DNA from: Litoreibacter ascidiaceicola
GTDB taxonomy: Bacteria > Pseudomonadota > Alphaproteobacteria > Rhodobacterales > Rhodobacteraceae
DNA length: 64,000 nt
Direction of reading: 5' to 3'
Assembly (NCBI RefSeq): GCF_900129235.1
Contig: NZ_FQUV01000010.1
Coordinates: 1-64,000 of the forward strand
Notes under the pieces: model-generated
Database searches by the model: none
Seen by the model: the letters and a program-made list of their open reading frames with translations, nothing else
Told to the model about the DNA's origin: nothing
In this document: in pieces, positions 54,488 through 63,899 of the stretch
How the letters are laid out: each line of letters begins with the position of its first letter
Position numbering within the stretch: position 1 is the first letter of the stretch
Made by a program: the position numbers and the translations under genes

Positions 54488-55692
54488 GACGTCGAATGCG
54501 CGCTAAACAGCGCTTTAAGTTTTGCTGCTTCTGTCATGGCATCGTGTCGGGCTAATACGCGTTCGAAACAAGCTGCGCCCATGGCGTTCATTGCATTGTC
54601 GGTGGTTGCGGCACAGTCTCGCAAAACAGCGGTTAGCTCGTCTATCTGCCCCGCTGGAACCAACCACCCCGTTTTCTTGGGTCGCACAAGTTCTGGAATG
54701 CCCGCGATATAAGTGGAGACGACAGGTCGGCGCTCTGCCATGGCTTCCATGATAACAACGGGCAATCCTTCGGAGAAACTCGGGTGAACAAGGGCGCGGG
54801 CTTTGCGCAGCTCTTCGCGGACCTGATCGGAAGTAACCCAACCCGTAATGCGGACCACCTCTGTGAGCCCAAGGACAGCTATTCGGGCTTCGATCTCAGT
54901 TCGCATCTGGCCATCCCCAGCCAGAACCAAACGGGCATCTGGGGAATCTGTATAAAGAGCCGCAAAGGCTTCCAGCAATATGAGGTGACCCTTTTCGGGG
55001 CTGAATCGTCCTACGCTTAGAAATACAGGGTTGTTAGGCAAAGGCGCAGGGTCGCTTTCAAAGGCCGAAGGGGCAAGGCCACAATGCACGACCTTTACTT
55101 TATCCCAAAGCTTATGGGGAATGTTGTACATCAACTGGCTGCCGATATAGGCGCAGGAGGTCACTGCAAATTCTGCCCCATCAACCTTCAACGGCAAAGC
55201 GTGATGGATCGGCACGTCGAACACTTCTGAGCCATGGATTGTAAAGCTGTATTTTGGCCCACCTAGGGCGTGCACTAGCACCGCGATCTCGGCCGAATTG
55301 GTGCCAAAATGCGCGTGCAAATGCGTGGCACCTGACCCCTTCAGCCAATCCATGATCTGGCACGCATGGGCGAGATAGATGAGGTGGAAAGGCCAAGGCC
55401 GCGCACCTTTGCGAGACATGGCCAGCGCCAGTTTCAATCCTTTCCAGAATGCGCCCGGTTTGCGTAGACCAAACCGCATTGCACCCAGCAATAACGGGGC
55501 CAGTCCACCTTTTAAAGTGTGGCGCGTTTTGGTGAGTTCTTCGAGGTCGAGCGGGTCGACAAGTTCGCTGTCCCAGCCTCGTAAGGCAAAGCGGTCTACC
55601 GACACGCCTTGGGCTTCCAGCGCGTGAATCTCGCGGCGGATGAAGGTGTGGCTAACGGCAGGATACTGGTTGATTAGATAGGCGACATGCAT
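54484..55692 (-). CDS. Family 4 glycosyltransferase
   Basis: A 402-residue GT-B enzyme. The N-terminal YLINQYPAVSHTFIRREI is the acceptor-side start of many GT4 EPS enzymes. The C-terminal domain has FLSVGRFSPEKGH, LVLAGDGQM and SEGLPVVIMEAMA (ExxxxxxxE donor motif). It is translationally coupled to the deacetylase and probably adds one sugar to the EPS repeat unit. Twelve bases separate it from galE upstream. Confidence 0.92.
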   Translation of the reverse strand: MHVAYLINQYPAVSHTFIRREIHALEAQGVSVDRFALRGWDSELVDPLDLEELTKTRHTLKGGLAPLLLGAMRFGLRKPGAFWKGLKLALAMSRKGARPWPFHLIYLAHACQIMDWLKGSGATHLHAHFGTNSAEIAVLVHALGGPKYSFTIHGSEVFDVPIHHALPLKVDGAEFAVTSCAYIGSQLMYNIPHKLWDKVKVVHCGLAPSAFESDPAPLPNNPVFLSVGRFSPEKGHLILLEAFAALYTDSPDARLVLAGDGQMRTEIEARIAVLGLTEVVRITGWVTSDQVREELRKARALVHPSFSEGLPVVIMEAMAERRPVVSTYIAGIPELVRPKKTGWLVPAGQIDELTAVLRDCAATTDNAMNAMGAACFERVLARHDAMTEAAKLKALFSAHSTS

Positions 55693-55704
55693 CAGTGGGC
55701 AACC

Positions 55705-56715
55705 TCAGGACAAAGCTTTGGACTGAGCCGCGAAAGCCCAGTTGCTGGCGCACATGGAGCGCAGATCGTGCTGCGCTTCGAAGCCCAATAGTTCGCGGGC
55801 TCGGGTGACATCTGCATAAGAGATGGCCGGATCACCGACGCGGCGAGGCGCAATTTCAAACGGGATATCGCGGTTCGAAACCGTCTTGTAGGTCGCTATT
55901 ACCTCTAGGACGCTATACCCACGTCCCGTGCCAAGATTTACCAGATGGCTCTCATCGCGCTCAAACAAGGCATTGAGAGACAGTACATGGCCACGGGCCA
56001 AATCTTCGACATGAATATAATCGCGAATGCCCGTACCATCGGGCGTGGAGTAGTCATCGCCGAAAATTTTTAGCGAAGGCATATCTCCTGTCGCAACCCG
56101 GGCGATGACCGGCACGAGATTGCCGGGTGGCTGGCTGGGGTCCTCGCCAATAAGGCCAGAGCTGTGGGCCCCGACAGGGTTGAAATAGCGCAATAGACCA
56201 ATCCTGAAGTCCGGATGCGCATGGGCAATTGCCTGGAGATATTCTTCGCCGAAGGCTTTTGTGCGTGCATAGGTGTTTTCCGGGGCGACGGCTGTGGCTT
56301 CAGAAATCGGCATCGCGTCCGCGCTACCATAGACGGCAGCACTCGAGGAAAACACAATCCGCCTTACATCCGCCTGTCGCATCGCCTCGACCGTGTTCAT
56401 CAGCCCTGCGCAATTGCTGCGGTAGTAGCTTGCCGGATCAGTTTCCCCATCGGGGACACTTTTAAGCGCGGCAAAATGCACTACGGCATCGAAACCCGCA
56501 TTGAGCACGCTTTTCATGGCAGCTGCGTCCCGGACATCTGCCTTGATCACGGATACAGGCGCACCCGTAATGCGTTCGAGCCTGTCAGCCACATCCGAAT
56601 GAGCGTTTTCAAAATTATCAAGAATAGTGACGCTATATCCGGCCTCTATAAGGGCGACATAAGTGTGAGACCCAATAAATCCGGCGCCACCTGTCAGAAG
56701 AATATGCTTGCTCAA
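55705..56715 (-). CDS. galE: UDP-glucose 4-epimerase
   Basis: A 336-residue short-chain dehydrogenase-fold enzyme interconverting UDP-glucose and UDP-galactose. The NAD site is [10 protein letters not shown], the catalytic Ser is in FSSSAAVYG and the YxxxK is YARTKAFGE. GIRDYIHVEDLA is the family fingerprint. Length is standard. It supplies UDP-galactose for the EPS. The 150 bases upstream (56716-56867) are AT-rich and hold no gene. Confidence 0.93.
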   Translation of the reverse strand: MSKHILLTGGAGFIGSHTYVALIEAGYSVTILDNFENAHSDVADRLERITGAPVSVIKADVRDAAAMKSVLNAGFDAVVHFAALKSVPDGETDPASYYRSNCAGLMNTVEAMRQADVRRIVFSSSAAVYGSADAMPISEATAVAPENTYARTKAFGEEYLQAIAHAHPDFRIGLLRYFNPVGAHSSGLIGEDPSQPPGNLVPVIARVATGDMPSLKIFGDDYSTPDGTGIRDYIHVEDLARGHVLSLNALFERDESHLVNLGTGRGYSVLEVIATYKTVSNRDIPFEIAPRRVGDPAISYADVTRARELLGFEAQHDLRSMCASNWAFAAQSKALS

Positions 56716-56867
56716 AATATGCTCCTAGTCTGCGTCCACTTGTTCCGTAACCAGTTGACAGTAAATGTACCCTCGGGAAGTACGTTAGTGATGTGTATGA
56801 AATGAGGTAAGCTTATAAAACTACAATGTATTATTAGGTCTGTAGGTTTTGGTTGCGATCGGGTCAC

Positions 56868-57710
56868 TCACTTCGATCCAAAATACGTTCCCTCTACATC
56901 CGCATGGCGGCAACTGTTTAACACGATGCCTAGTACATTGGTGTATTCCGCAACCTGACGTTCACAGGTATCGAGCTGAGCCATCGTGGTGTGTTCGGCA
57001 CGCGCAAGAATGAGAGCGCAGTCTGCATTTTTGAGAAAAGCCCGCGCATCATCGGCGGCAAACATGGATGGCAGATCGAAGATCATGAGGTCGGGGGCAA
57101 AATCGGCCTGCACTTTATCCAACATATCGGCCGTGTGTTTTGACAAAAGAAGCTGTGTCGGATCGGAGATGGCCATGTTGCCCAGCGAAAGGGCTACATT
57201 GCCTCGGAGGCACAGCATCTGATCCTTAGGGGGTACATCCCCCGTCAGCATGGCTTTGATGCCATGATTGGGTTTGCGACCCAGCATATCTGCCACGGCC
57301 GGACTGCGCAGATCAAAGTCGAACAGCATGGTCCGGTTCTCGCGTTGTCGCGAAAAGCCGATTGCCAGATTACAGGCAGTTGTGGTTTTGCCGCAATCCT
57401 TGTTGGGCGATGTGATTGCCAATCGTGTCCAGCCATTCTCCTGCATTAGCAGAAAAACCTTGGTGCGTAGGACATCGAATGGGTTTGCCTCAGCTTCGGA
57501 GTTGAGTGTTAGAATCCTGTTGCGCAAAAGCAGATCTGGATTGGGCTCATAAGGGGTCAGATCGTCCCAAAGAGAGAGGGGCGCTTTTACGGCTGCGTTC
57601 GCAGTTTTCCCGCGCAGGTGCGACTGTTTGGAATGCGACCTAAGATCGGGCGCTTTTGTACCACCGCGCTGCCCTCGCGCTTTTTCCAGTGCTTTTTGCA
57701 ATTTTTCCAT
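56868..57710 (-). CDS. CpsD/CapB-type autokinase of the EPS locus
   Basis: A 280-residue BY-kinase-like ATPase. The N-terminal MEKLQKALEKARGQRG is typical of the exosortase-associated tyrosine kinases. Walker A is SPNKDCGKTT (Lys108), Walker A' LFDFDLRSP and Walker B LMIFDLPS. The C-terminus ends YFGSK and lacks the usual cluster of tyrosines, leaving a single candidate. It would regulate the chain-length protein encoded 25 bases upstream on the same strand. Confidence 0.88.
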   Translation of the reverse strand: MEKLQKALEKARGQRGGTKAPDLRSHSKQSHLRGKTANAAVKAPLSLWDDLTPYEPNPDLLLRNRILTLNSEAEANPFDVLRTKVFLLMQENGWTRLAITSPNKDCGKTTTACNLAIGFSRQRENRTMLFDFDLRSPAVADMLGRKPNHGIKAMLTGDVPPKDQMLCLRGNVALSLGNMAISDPTQLLLSKHTADMLDKVQADFAPDLMIFDLPSMFAADDARAFLKNADCALILARAEHTTMAQLDTCERQVAEYTNVLGIVLNSCRHADVEGTYFGSK

Positions 57711-57735
57711 CGGTCATTTCCAGCTCGAACAGAGA

Positions 57736-59280
57736 TCAAGTTAGGCGGTCTTTGATTTTCTCATAGAGAAGATCAAGCGGCATATAGTAGGTATCGATAG
57801 CCCAAAGTGCTGCAGGGACAGCGGCGGTGACGATCAATATCGAGATCATCAATTTGGCACGCCGCCAGCGTTTGTCGGCTTTGGTCTCAATCGGCGGCAG
57901 AGTTGCCAATGGTGTCACGTTAAGTGCCCGGATAATGTCGCCGGGCCGCCGGATGGATTGGTTTAGTAATTCCAGCAAAGCGAAAAAGCCAGCGGCTAAG
58001 CCAAGTCCGATCAGGATGCCAAGCGCAACGATTTGGGTCCGGTTGGGGCTGGAGGGAGAACTGGGCACTGACGCGGCTTCAAGCACGGTGATCCGTTCGC
58101 CCTTGGCGGAAAGCTCGACGCGTTGACTGGCTTGAGCCTGGGCAAGGCGTGAGGCCGCCGCGTTATAGAGCGCTTGAGTGTTCTCGTGTTCGCGCTCCAT
58201 GCTGGACAGGACAATGCCGATGGATGGGGTTTTCTCAATGCTCGCCTGCAGAATTTTTAATTCTTCGGTGGTGTCCTCAATATCTTGCACTGCATTTGCA
58301 AGACGACCATCGATCTCCGCAAGACTGATCGTCAGGGCCGCGGATTGCGGATTCAGATCGTCGCTTTCATCGGAACCCCCATCTCGTGGAGCAGTCGCCT
58401 CAAGCTGAGCGCGCAACGCATCAACTTGCACCTGCAGATTTCTCACACGTGGACTGGTTGCGGCATAGACACTGCGGGCGACACGCAATTCAGCTTCCAA
58501 CTGATTGAGCTGCGCCTCTTCCGGAGATACTGGCGTGTCGCGGGGATTGTTGACAATGCCGGTTGCCTCATAAATGCGCTGAATATTGGCACGTTGCGCT
58601 TCAAGGCTTTGCTTCTCGCGTTCGGAGCGTGACAACCGTTCTTGAAGTAGAGACCGCCGATCAAGACTGAACTCTAGGTTTTCTGGCAACGCATCGGCGT
58701 TCGCGTTTTTGAATTGAACTATCTTGGCGTTTTGTAGCCCCAACTCGTCCGATAGGCGCTGCCCTTCCTGTTGAAAAAACGCCAAAGTGTCTTCGGACAG
58801 GTTGGTGCGGAAGGCAGAGTTCGTCTCAAGCCCGATGTTGACATATTGGTTGACGACATCGGCAACAGTTTGCGGAGTGCCGGCCACAAAACTGATCACC
58901 ATCAGGGTAACCTGATCCCGCCCAATCGACAGGCTGATGTTCGTTGCATCGCGCATGCCTTCAACAATTTCATCGGGCGTCATCGTGGATTGTTCGGGGA
59001 AGACCCGCACTTGCCTGGCAATGTCGAGAAGGTTCGAGCGGGTCAGCAACCTTTGCTGAATCACCTGCAGTTGCTCGGAAGCCGTGACCTGCACGGTCGA
59101 GCGCACCAAATCCTCGGAAATCTGTGGAGACTCCACCAACAGCGTCGCTGATGTGGAATACATTGGCGGCAAGCGCTGGGCGATAATCACGCTTGCGATC
59201 GAGGAGACAAGAAACAGTACGACCATGACCGGCAGCCGCCGCGGTAAAAGACTTAGATAGAAACGTACGTCAGAGATCAT
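57736..59280 (-). CDS. EPS chain-length determinant (Wzz/GumC type)
   Basis: A 514-residue polysaccharide co-polymerase. Transmembrane segments lie at about 17-36 and near 440-460 and 480-500. A long periplasmic coiled coil lies between (about 165-420), and PxxP-like GDIIRALNVTPLATLPPIE lies before the last segment. The family form fits exosortase-associated chain-length proteins. It controls polymer length together with the kinase downstream. Its start overlaps the ATPase gene stop by four bases. Confidence 0.9.
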   Translation of the reverse strand: MISDVRFYLSLLPRRLPVMVVLFLVSSIASVIIAQRLPPMYSTSATLLVESPQISEDLVRSTVQVTASEQLQVIQQRLLTRSNLLDIARQVRVFPEQSTMTPDEIVEGMRDATNISLSIGRDQVTLMVISFVAGTPQTVADVVNQYVNIGLETNSAFRTNLSEDTLAFFQQEGQRLSDELGLQNAKIVQFKNANADALPENLEFSLDRRSLLQERLSRSEREKQSLEAQRANIQRIYEATGIVNNPRDTPVSPEEAQLNQLEAELRVARSVYAATSPRVRNLQVQVDALRAQLEATAPRDGGSDESDDLNPQSAALTISLAEIDGRLANAVQDIEDTTEELKILQASIEKTPSIGIVLSSMEREHENTQALYNAAASRLAQAQASQRVELSAKGERITVLEAASVPSSPSSPNRTQIVALGILIGLGLAAGFFALLELLNQSIRRPGDIIRALNVTPLATLPPIETKADKRWRRAKLMISILIVTAAVPAALWAIDTYYMPLDLLYEKIKDRLT

Positions 59281-60167
59281 TCCGCTGCCTTGTTCAACAC
59301 TTTCCCGATAGGATTCTTCATCTGGACAACTTCACCGGATATTTCTGAATTGATGAACAGACCATCGGCCAGAAGCTCCCGGATCAGATCAACCCCTACG
59401 CCCTCGCGTTCTTCACTTGCAGCATAGACCAGTGCAAGATCGCAAATCTTGTTGATAAGCCGGGGCACGCCCCCAGTTTCCTGATAAATTGCTTGGACGG
59501 CCATGATCGAGAATTCTTTTCCACTTCCCCCGGCGTGTTTGAGGCGATGACAAATGTAGTCACGCGTTCCGGGCCCATTCAGGTTTGTGAGGTGGTAGGC
59601 GGCAGTCACACGCTGGGCGAATTGCACCAGTCCGGGCGCTGAAATCAGATCGCGCAATTCTGGTTGCCCAACCAGGATCAACTGCAACAGCTCGTCCTTG
59701 CCGGAGTTGATATTCGTAAACATGCGTAATTCTTCAAGCGCCTCCATGGAGAGGTTTTGCGCCTCGTCGATCACCAAAATCACGTTACGACCTTGAGCAT
59801 ATTCTTCGATAACGAAGTTCTGAAAGCTCTGGAACATTGAGATATAATCATCGCTGGGATCTGAATTGATCCCAAGTGAGTATAGCACCCAATGCAGAAG
59901 ATCACCCCGCCCACCTTGTGCATTCGAGATCAGGCCGATTGTAATGTCCTTTTCAGCGTTGCGCAAAAGATGGTGGATCAGAGTTGTTTTGCCCGCCCCG
60001 ATCTCTCCGGTGATCACCGTAAGCGGCGCGTGGGTCATCAGGCCATATTCCAAAACGGCCAGCGCTTTCTTGTGGTTGTCTGACCAGAACAAAAAATCTG
60101 GGTCAGGCGAGAGTGTGAACGGTCGCTCGGTGAAACCGAAGAAATCTGTGTAAAGTGATCTGCTCAT
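59277..60167 (-). CDS. ExeA-like AAA ATPase of exosortase/EPS locus
   Basis: A 296-residue AAA ATPase. The N-terminal YTDFFGFTERPFTLSPDPDFLF is the diagnostic start of the exosortase-associated ATPase family. Walker A is GEIGAGKTT (about 54-62), Walker B VILVIDEAQNLS. It probably helps EPS assembly, though its exact role is not established. It is first in the minus-strand operon that includes the chain-length protein and the kinase, and divergent from the sugar transferase. Confidence 0.9.
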   Translation of the reverse strand: MSRSLYTDFFGFTERPFTLSPDPDFLFWSDNHKKALAVLEYGLMTHAPLTVITGEIGAGKTTLIHHLLRNAEKDITIGLISNAQGGRGDLLHWVLYSLGINSDPSDDYISMFQSFQNFVIEEYAQGRNVILVIDEAQNLSMEALEELRMFTNINSGKDELLQLILVGQPELRDLISAPGLVQFAQRVTAAYHLTNLNGPGTRDYICHRLKHAGGSGKEFSIMAVQAIYQETGGVPRLINKICDLALVYAASEEREGVGVDLIRELLADGLFINSEISGEVVQMKNPIGKVLNKAAE

Positions 60168-60584
60168 TACTGCTTATTACCTTTGCGCGCCTAGGGTGGC
60201 GCGCTTGCACAATTACTATTCCCACGTCATTCTAACACATGACGTTAGAATGACGTTACCCAATATACAAAGTCACAGTATATAACGAAAAAATGGCATC
60301 AATGAGAAGCTAAGCGTGTCCCACGGTCCTGCGTGGAACATGCGAGAATTTGACAGGCAGTGGCCGTTGCAGGCAGTAGCGAATCACATTTTAGGGACGA
60401 TCCCGAACATTGAGGCATTGTTGTGAAGCCTTCTTTGGAAATGCAAACCAATTCACCAGATCCCCAGTAAACAGGCGATTTTTCGCGAAGTAAAGACTCG
60501 CAAATATTTTAATATTTTGTTAAGATTGTGTTCTGCCAGGTGCCTTAAGGGGGGGATTGGGCAGTTTACCCGGCAACAGCTGCC
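60168..60584. promoter_or_regulatory. Divergent EPS promoter region
   Basis: These 417 bases hold no gene. They include the palindrome described separately, a smaller inverted repeat CCACG/CGTGG (about 60318-60333), and an AT-rich stretch AATATTTTAATATT near 60505-60520. That stretch could be part of the promoter of the sugar-transferase gene. Control of both EPS operons probably resides here. Confidence 0.55.
60224..60256. promoter_or_regulatory. Perfect 13-bp inverted repeat, candidate operator
   Basis: ACGTCATTCTAAC (60224-60236) and GTTAGAATGACGT (60244-60256) are exact reverse complements separated by seven bases. TGACGTTA also occurs as a direct repeat at 60240 and 60251, 11 bases apart (one helical turn). 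The element lies 57 bases before the ATPase start codon and is too weakly followed by T to be a terminator. It is a strong candidate binding site for a dimeric regulator of the EPS genes. Confidence 0.6.
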
Positions 60585-61325
60585 ATGTTTTTGTTACAGA
60601 GTTATGGAGTAGGCCCTTGGGCCAATAAAACCGCCATGCAAATTGATTTTGATATTGTTAAATTCGACGTAAATTCTCAATCCCGTCATCTCACGACCCA
60701 TACCTCTCACCAGCGCATCTCTTTCTACCGTGCATACGTCAAACGCGCAGTAGATTTTGTGCTAATACTCGTGAGCTTACCAATTATTTTGCCCCTCATT
60801 GTTCTCTCGGCTCTCTTGATTGCGCGTGATGGATATAATCCGATCTACACGCAGTGGCGGGTTGGCAAAAATGGTAAGCGGTTTCGTTTCTATAAGTTCC
60901 GAACCATGGTGCCCAATGCAGACGCTGTATTGAAAAGCTATCTGGCGACCAATCCATCGGCTAGAGCCGAATGGGATAGGGATCAGAAACTGAAAAATGA
61001 CCCTCGTATCATCCCCATGGGCCACTTCATGCGGAAAACATCTCTAGATGAATTGCCGCAACTTCTTAACGTGCTTCTGGGTGATATGGCACTGGTTGGG
61101 CCACGCCCGATGATGGTGGAACAGCAGGTCATGTATGAAGGTGACGCTTACTACGAGCTTCGCCCGGGGCTGACGGGCCTTTGGCAGATATCTGACCGCA
61201 ATGACTGTGGGTTCCGTGATCGGGTCAAGTACGACGATGTTTACAACGACATTGCTTCCTTCCCGATTGATATGGCTGTGATTATTCGCACCTTCCGTGT
61301 GGTAGTGCGGGGAACTGGCTATTAA
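60585..61325 (+). CDS. Initiating sugar transferase of EPS
   Basis: A 246-residue polyprenyl-phosphate sugar-1-phosphate transferase (bacterial sugar transferase family), which starts each EPS repeat unit. A membrane hairpin (about 60-85) precedes the cytoplasmic core with FYKFRTMVPNAD, KNDPRIIPMGHFMRKTSLDELPQ in two motif blocks, LVGPRP and RPGLTGLWQIS. Here the protein is the short form, lacking the N-terminal multi-helix domain of WcaJ. The start at 60585 has a weak ribosome site; ATG at 60636 is an alternative. Confidence 0.92.
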   Translation: MFLLQSYGVGPWANKTAMQIDFDIVKFDVNSQSRHLTTHTSHQRISFYRAYVKRAVDFVLILVSLPIILPLIVLSALLIARDGYNPIYTQWRVGKNGKRFRFYKFRTMVPNADAVLKSYLATNPSARAEWDRDQKLKNDPRIIPMGHFMRKTSLDELPQLLNVLLGDMALVGPRPMMVEQQVMYEGDAYYELRPGLTGLWQISDRNDCGFRDRVKYDDVYNDIASFPIDMAVIIRTFRVVVRGTGY

Positions 61326-61436
61326 ATTCTATGCGTGACCTCACACGTTAGGCACAGACAAAACTGGAACAGGGCTTGCTGGCTGCTATGCTAGGCAGGC
61401 CCCGTTTATTTTTGGGATCGACCAAGTGAGCTTTTC

Positions 61437-63899
61437 ATGTCGCTGACGTCTAAACTTTGCAAAAAAGCTGTGATCTTTGGGTTGGTCCTAGCTCTGTCTG
61501 GCTGTTTTGAGTCGTCTCAAGAACGTGCGGAGCGGCACTATCAAAGCGGTTTAACGCTTCTTGATGGCGGCGATCTGCCCCGCGCGATTGTTGAATTTCG
61601 CAACACGCTACAATTGGATGACGCCAATCTTGGAGCATATCGCCATCTTGCAAAGGCCAACCGTTCTATGGGGCGTTTGGGCGAAGCGTATCGCGATTTT
61701 CTTAAGCTCGTGGAGCGTGCACCCAACGACATTGACGGCCGCATCGCGCTAAGTGAATTGGCGTTTTGGTTGGGTGATTGGGATGAGTTCGCGCGCCATG
61801 GAGGGATGGCGGTCAAACTGGCTCCAAACCGCTCTGAAATTAAGGCAATCGATCTTGGGATGAACTATCGAACTGCGCTAATCGAGAAAAAGAGTGCCGA
61901 GCGCGCAGGTCTTGTGTTCGCAGCGGAGGCTTTGGCAACTGAGTTGCCGAACAACAGCATTTTGCGTCAAATTCTGCTTGATGCCCGCATCGCTGACCGC
62001 AGATTTGATGACGCACTTGTACTTGTAGCTGAAAGTATCGCGGAGGCACCGCAGTCGATGCGACTGTATACCCTACGTTTGGAGCTATTATCGCGGTTAG
62101 GAAAACACGCCGATCTTGAGGCGGAACTGCGCAGTATGCTCGACGTGTTTCCGGATGAAAAAGGTCCCAAAGAAACCTATTTACGATTCCTGATGTCGCA
62201 TAACCGTTCGCAAGACGCTCAAAGCTATCTTGAAGACTTAGTCCTCTCGGCCGAACCAGAAGAATATGATGCAGCAATGGTCACGCTTTTGCAGTTCATT
62301 CAGCAGACTGAGGGGGCGGATGCTGCACTAGCAAGGGTAGATCAGCTGTTGGCCGGAACTGAGACTGGCAACGGATTTCTGCATGCGTTCCGCGCCTCGC
62401 TGATGTTTGATATGGGGCAACGCGAAGAAGGGGTCTCCGCGCTCCACGAAGTTCTGAGCTCCGAGACATTAAAGCTAGATGATGCAGCGCGCCTTCAATC
62501 CAAAACGGCTTTAGCGCGGATGCTTGTGGCGAGTGGAAATGAGGAACTCGCGCGCATTCAAATTTCTGAAGTCCTACAAGCCGACGCCCGTAGCTCGGAT
62601 GCGTTGATGATGCGTGCCAACTGGTCAATTTCCGATGACGAAACAGACGCAGCTATTGCCGATCTACGAACAGTTTTGGATGACAGAGCGGGGGACGCAA
62701 CTGCGATGGTTCTGCTCGCAAGAGCCTACGAACGCGAAGGCAATCGCGATTTGATGCTTAGTTTTCTGGCACAAGCAGTCGAGGCCTCAAACAATGCACC
62801 GAAATACGCATTTCGTTATGCGCGCGCTCTTGTGGGGGATGGCAAACTGTTCGCCGCTGAAAGCATCTTGATTTCATCGTTGCGGATTGAGGCTGGGAAT
62901 TTCGATGTCCTCTCTACGCTTGGGGATGTCTATCTGCGGATGGACGACATGCCTCGCGCACAGAAAGTGGCCGAAACCCTCGAAAAGTTAGAGGACGCTC
63001 GGGGAAGTAGCGCAGCTAATTTACTCAAAACAGAGATACTGGCACGTCGAGTTGGACCGGCTCAGGCCGTGGAGTTCCTTGAAGGTATTGTCCTACGTGA
63101 TGGTGCTCTGGTGCCCAAAACTGCATTGATCCAAGCGCAGTTAAAAGCAGGCCAAACCCAAGCGGCGCTGTCCTTTGCCAAGGCTGCTGTCAAAGACGCG
63201 CCTGACAATCTAGAGTTACGCGCAGCTCTTGCTATGACGCTTGCTGCCGCGCGTGATTTCGAGGCGGCCGTGACAGAAGTAGAAACCATACTAGAGCACA
63301 CCCCTGAAGCCGCAGGCCTATATCTTCAATTGGCCCGCATACGAGAGGCCCAAGGGGACCCAGAAGCAGGACGGGCTACTATTCAACGGGGCCTTGATGC
63401 AGTCCCTGGTGCGCCAGATCTGTTGTGGGCGCAAGCATCGTATCTCCAAGCCGCGGGAGAAATCGAGGGGGCTATTGGTATCTATGAGGCGCTATATGCT
63501 CGCAGTTCATCGAACCCCATTATCGCAAATAATTTAGCAAGCCTATTGGCGACACACCGCGATGACGTGGCAAGTTTGCAGCGCGCGGAAGTGATAGCGC
63601 GTCGTTTAAAGAATGATGCCGTGCCAGCCTTCCAAGACACCTACGGTTGGATTTTGTACCGAACTGGGGCAGTCAGTAATGCAATCCCCTACCTGGAAGC
63701 GGCGGCCGCCGGATCACCCAATGACGCGCTGGTTCATTTCCATCTTGGGCAGGCCTACGCCTCGAATGGAGATAGAGAGCGGGCACTTGAGCAAATGGTT
63801 AGTGCATTGGAGGGGGTGGGGCCGGTTGGCGATTCAGACCTACGGCAGGAAATCGAGACTGAGATAACTCATCTGTCTTCGGTGTCTGTACAAGAGTGA
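61437..63899 (+). CDS. TPR lipoprotein, PrsT type
   Basis: An 820-residue outer-membrane or periplasmic lipoprotein. The lipobox is LSGC (Cys at residue 23). The rest is helical tetratricopeptide repeats from about 30 to 810, for example LLDGGDLPRAIVEFRNTLQL. This shape and length match the PEP-CTERM-system TPR lipoprotein PrsT, which marks exosortase-linked EPS loci. It probably scaffolds EPS export. It lies 111 bases after the sugar transferase, on the same strand. A C9 run follows at 63916-63924. Confidence 0.9.
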   Translation: MSLTSKLCKKAVIFGLVLALSGCFESSQERAERHYQSGLTLLDGGDLPRAIVEFRNTLQLDDANLGAYRHLAKANRSMGRLGEAYRDFLKLVERAPNDIDGRIALSELAFWLGDWDEFARHGGMAVKLAPNRSEIKAIDLGMNYRTALIEKKSAERAGLVFAAEALATELPNNSILRQILLDARIADRRFDDALVLVAESIAEAPQSMRLYTLRLELLSRLGKHADLEAELRSMLDVFPDEKGPKETYLRFLMSHNRSQDAQSYLEDLVLSAEPEEYDAAMVTLLQFIQQTEGADAALARVDQLLAGTETGNGFLHAFRASLMFDMGQREEGVSALHEVLSSETLKLDDAARLQSKTALARMLVASGNEELARIQISEVLQADARSSDALMMRANWSISDDETDAAIADLRTVLDDRAGDATAMVLLARAYEREGNRDLMLSFLAQAVEASNNAPKYAFRYARALVGDGKLFAAESILISSLRIEAGNFDVLSTLGDVYLRMDDMPRAQKVAETLEKLEDARGSSAANLLKTEILARRVGPAQAVEFLEGIVLRDGALVPKTALIQAQLKAGQTQAALSFAKAAVKDAPDNLELRAALAMTLAAARDFEAAVTEVETILEHTPEAAGLYLQLARIREAQGDPEAGRATIQRGLDAVPGAPDLLWAQASYLQAAGEIEGAIGIYEALYARSSSNPIIANNLASLLATHRDDVASLQRAEVIARRLKNDAVPAFQDTYGWILYRTGAVSNAIPYLEAAAAGSPNDALVHFHLGQAYASNGDRERALEQMVSALEGVGPVGDSDLRQEIETEITHLSSVSVQE

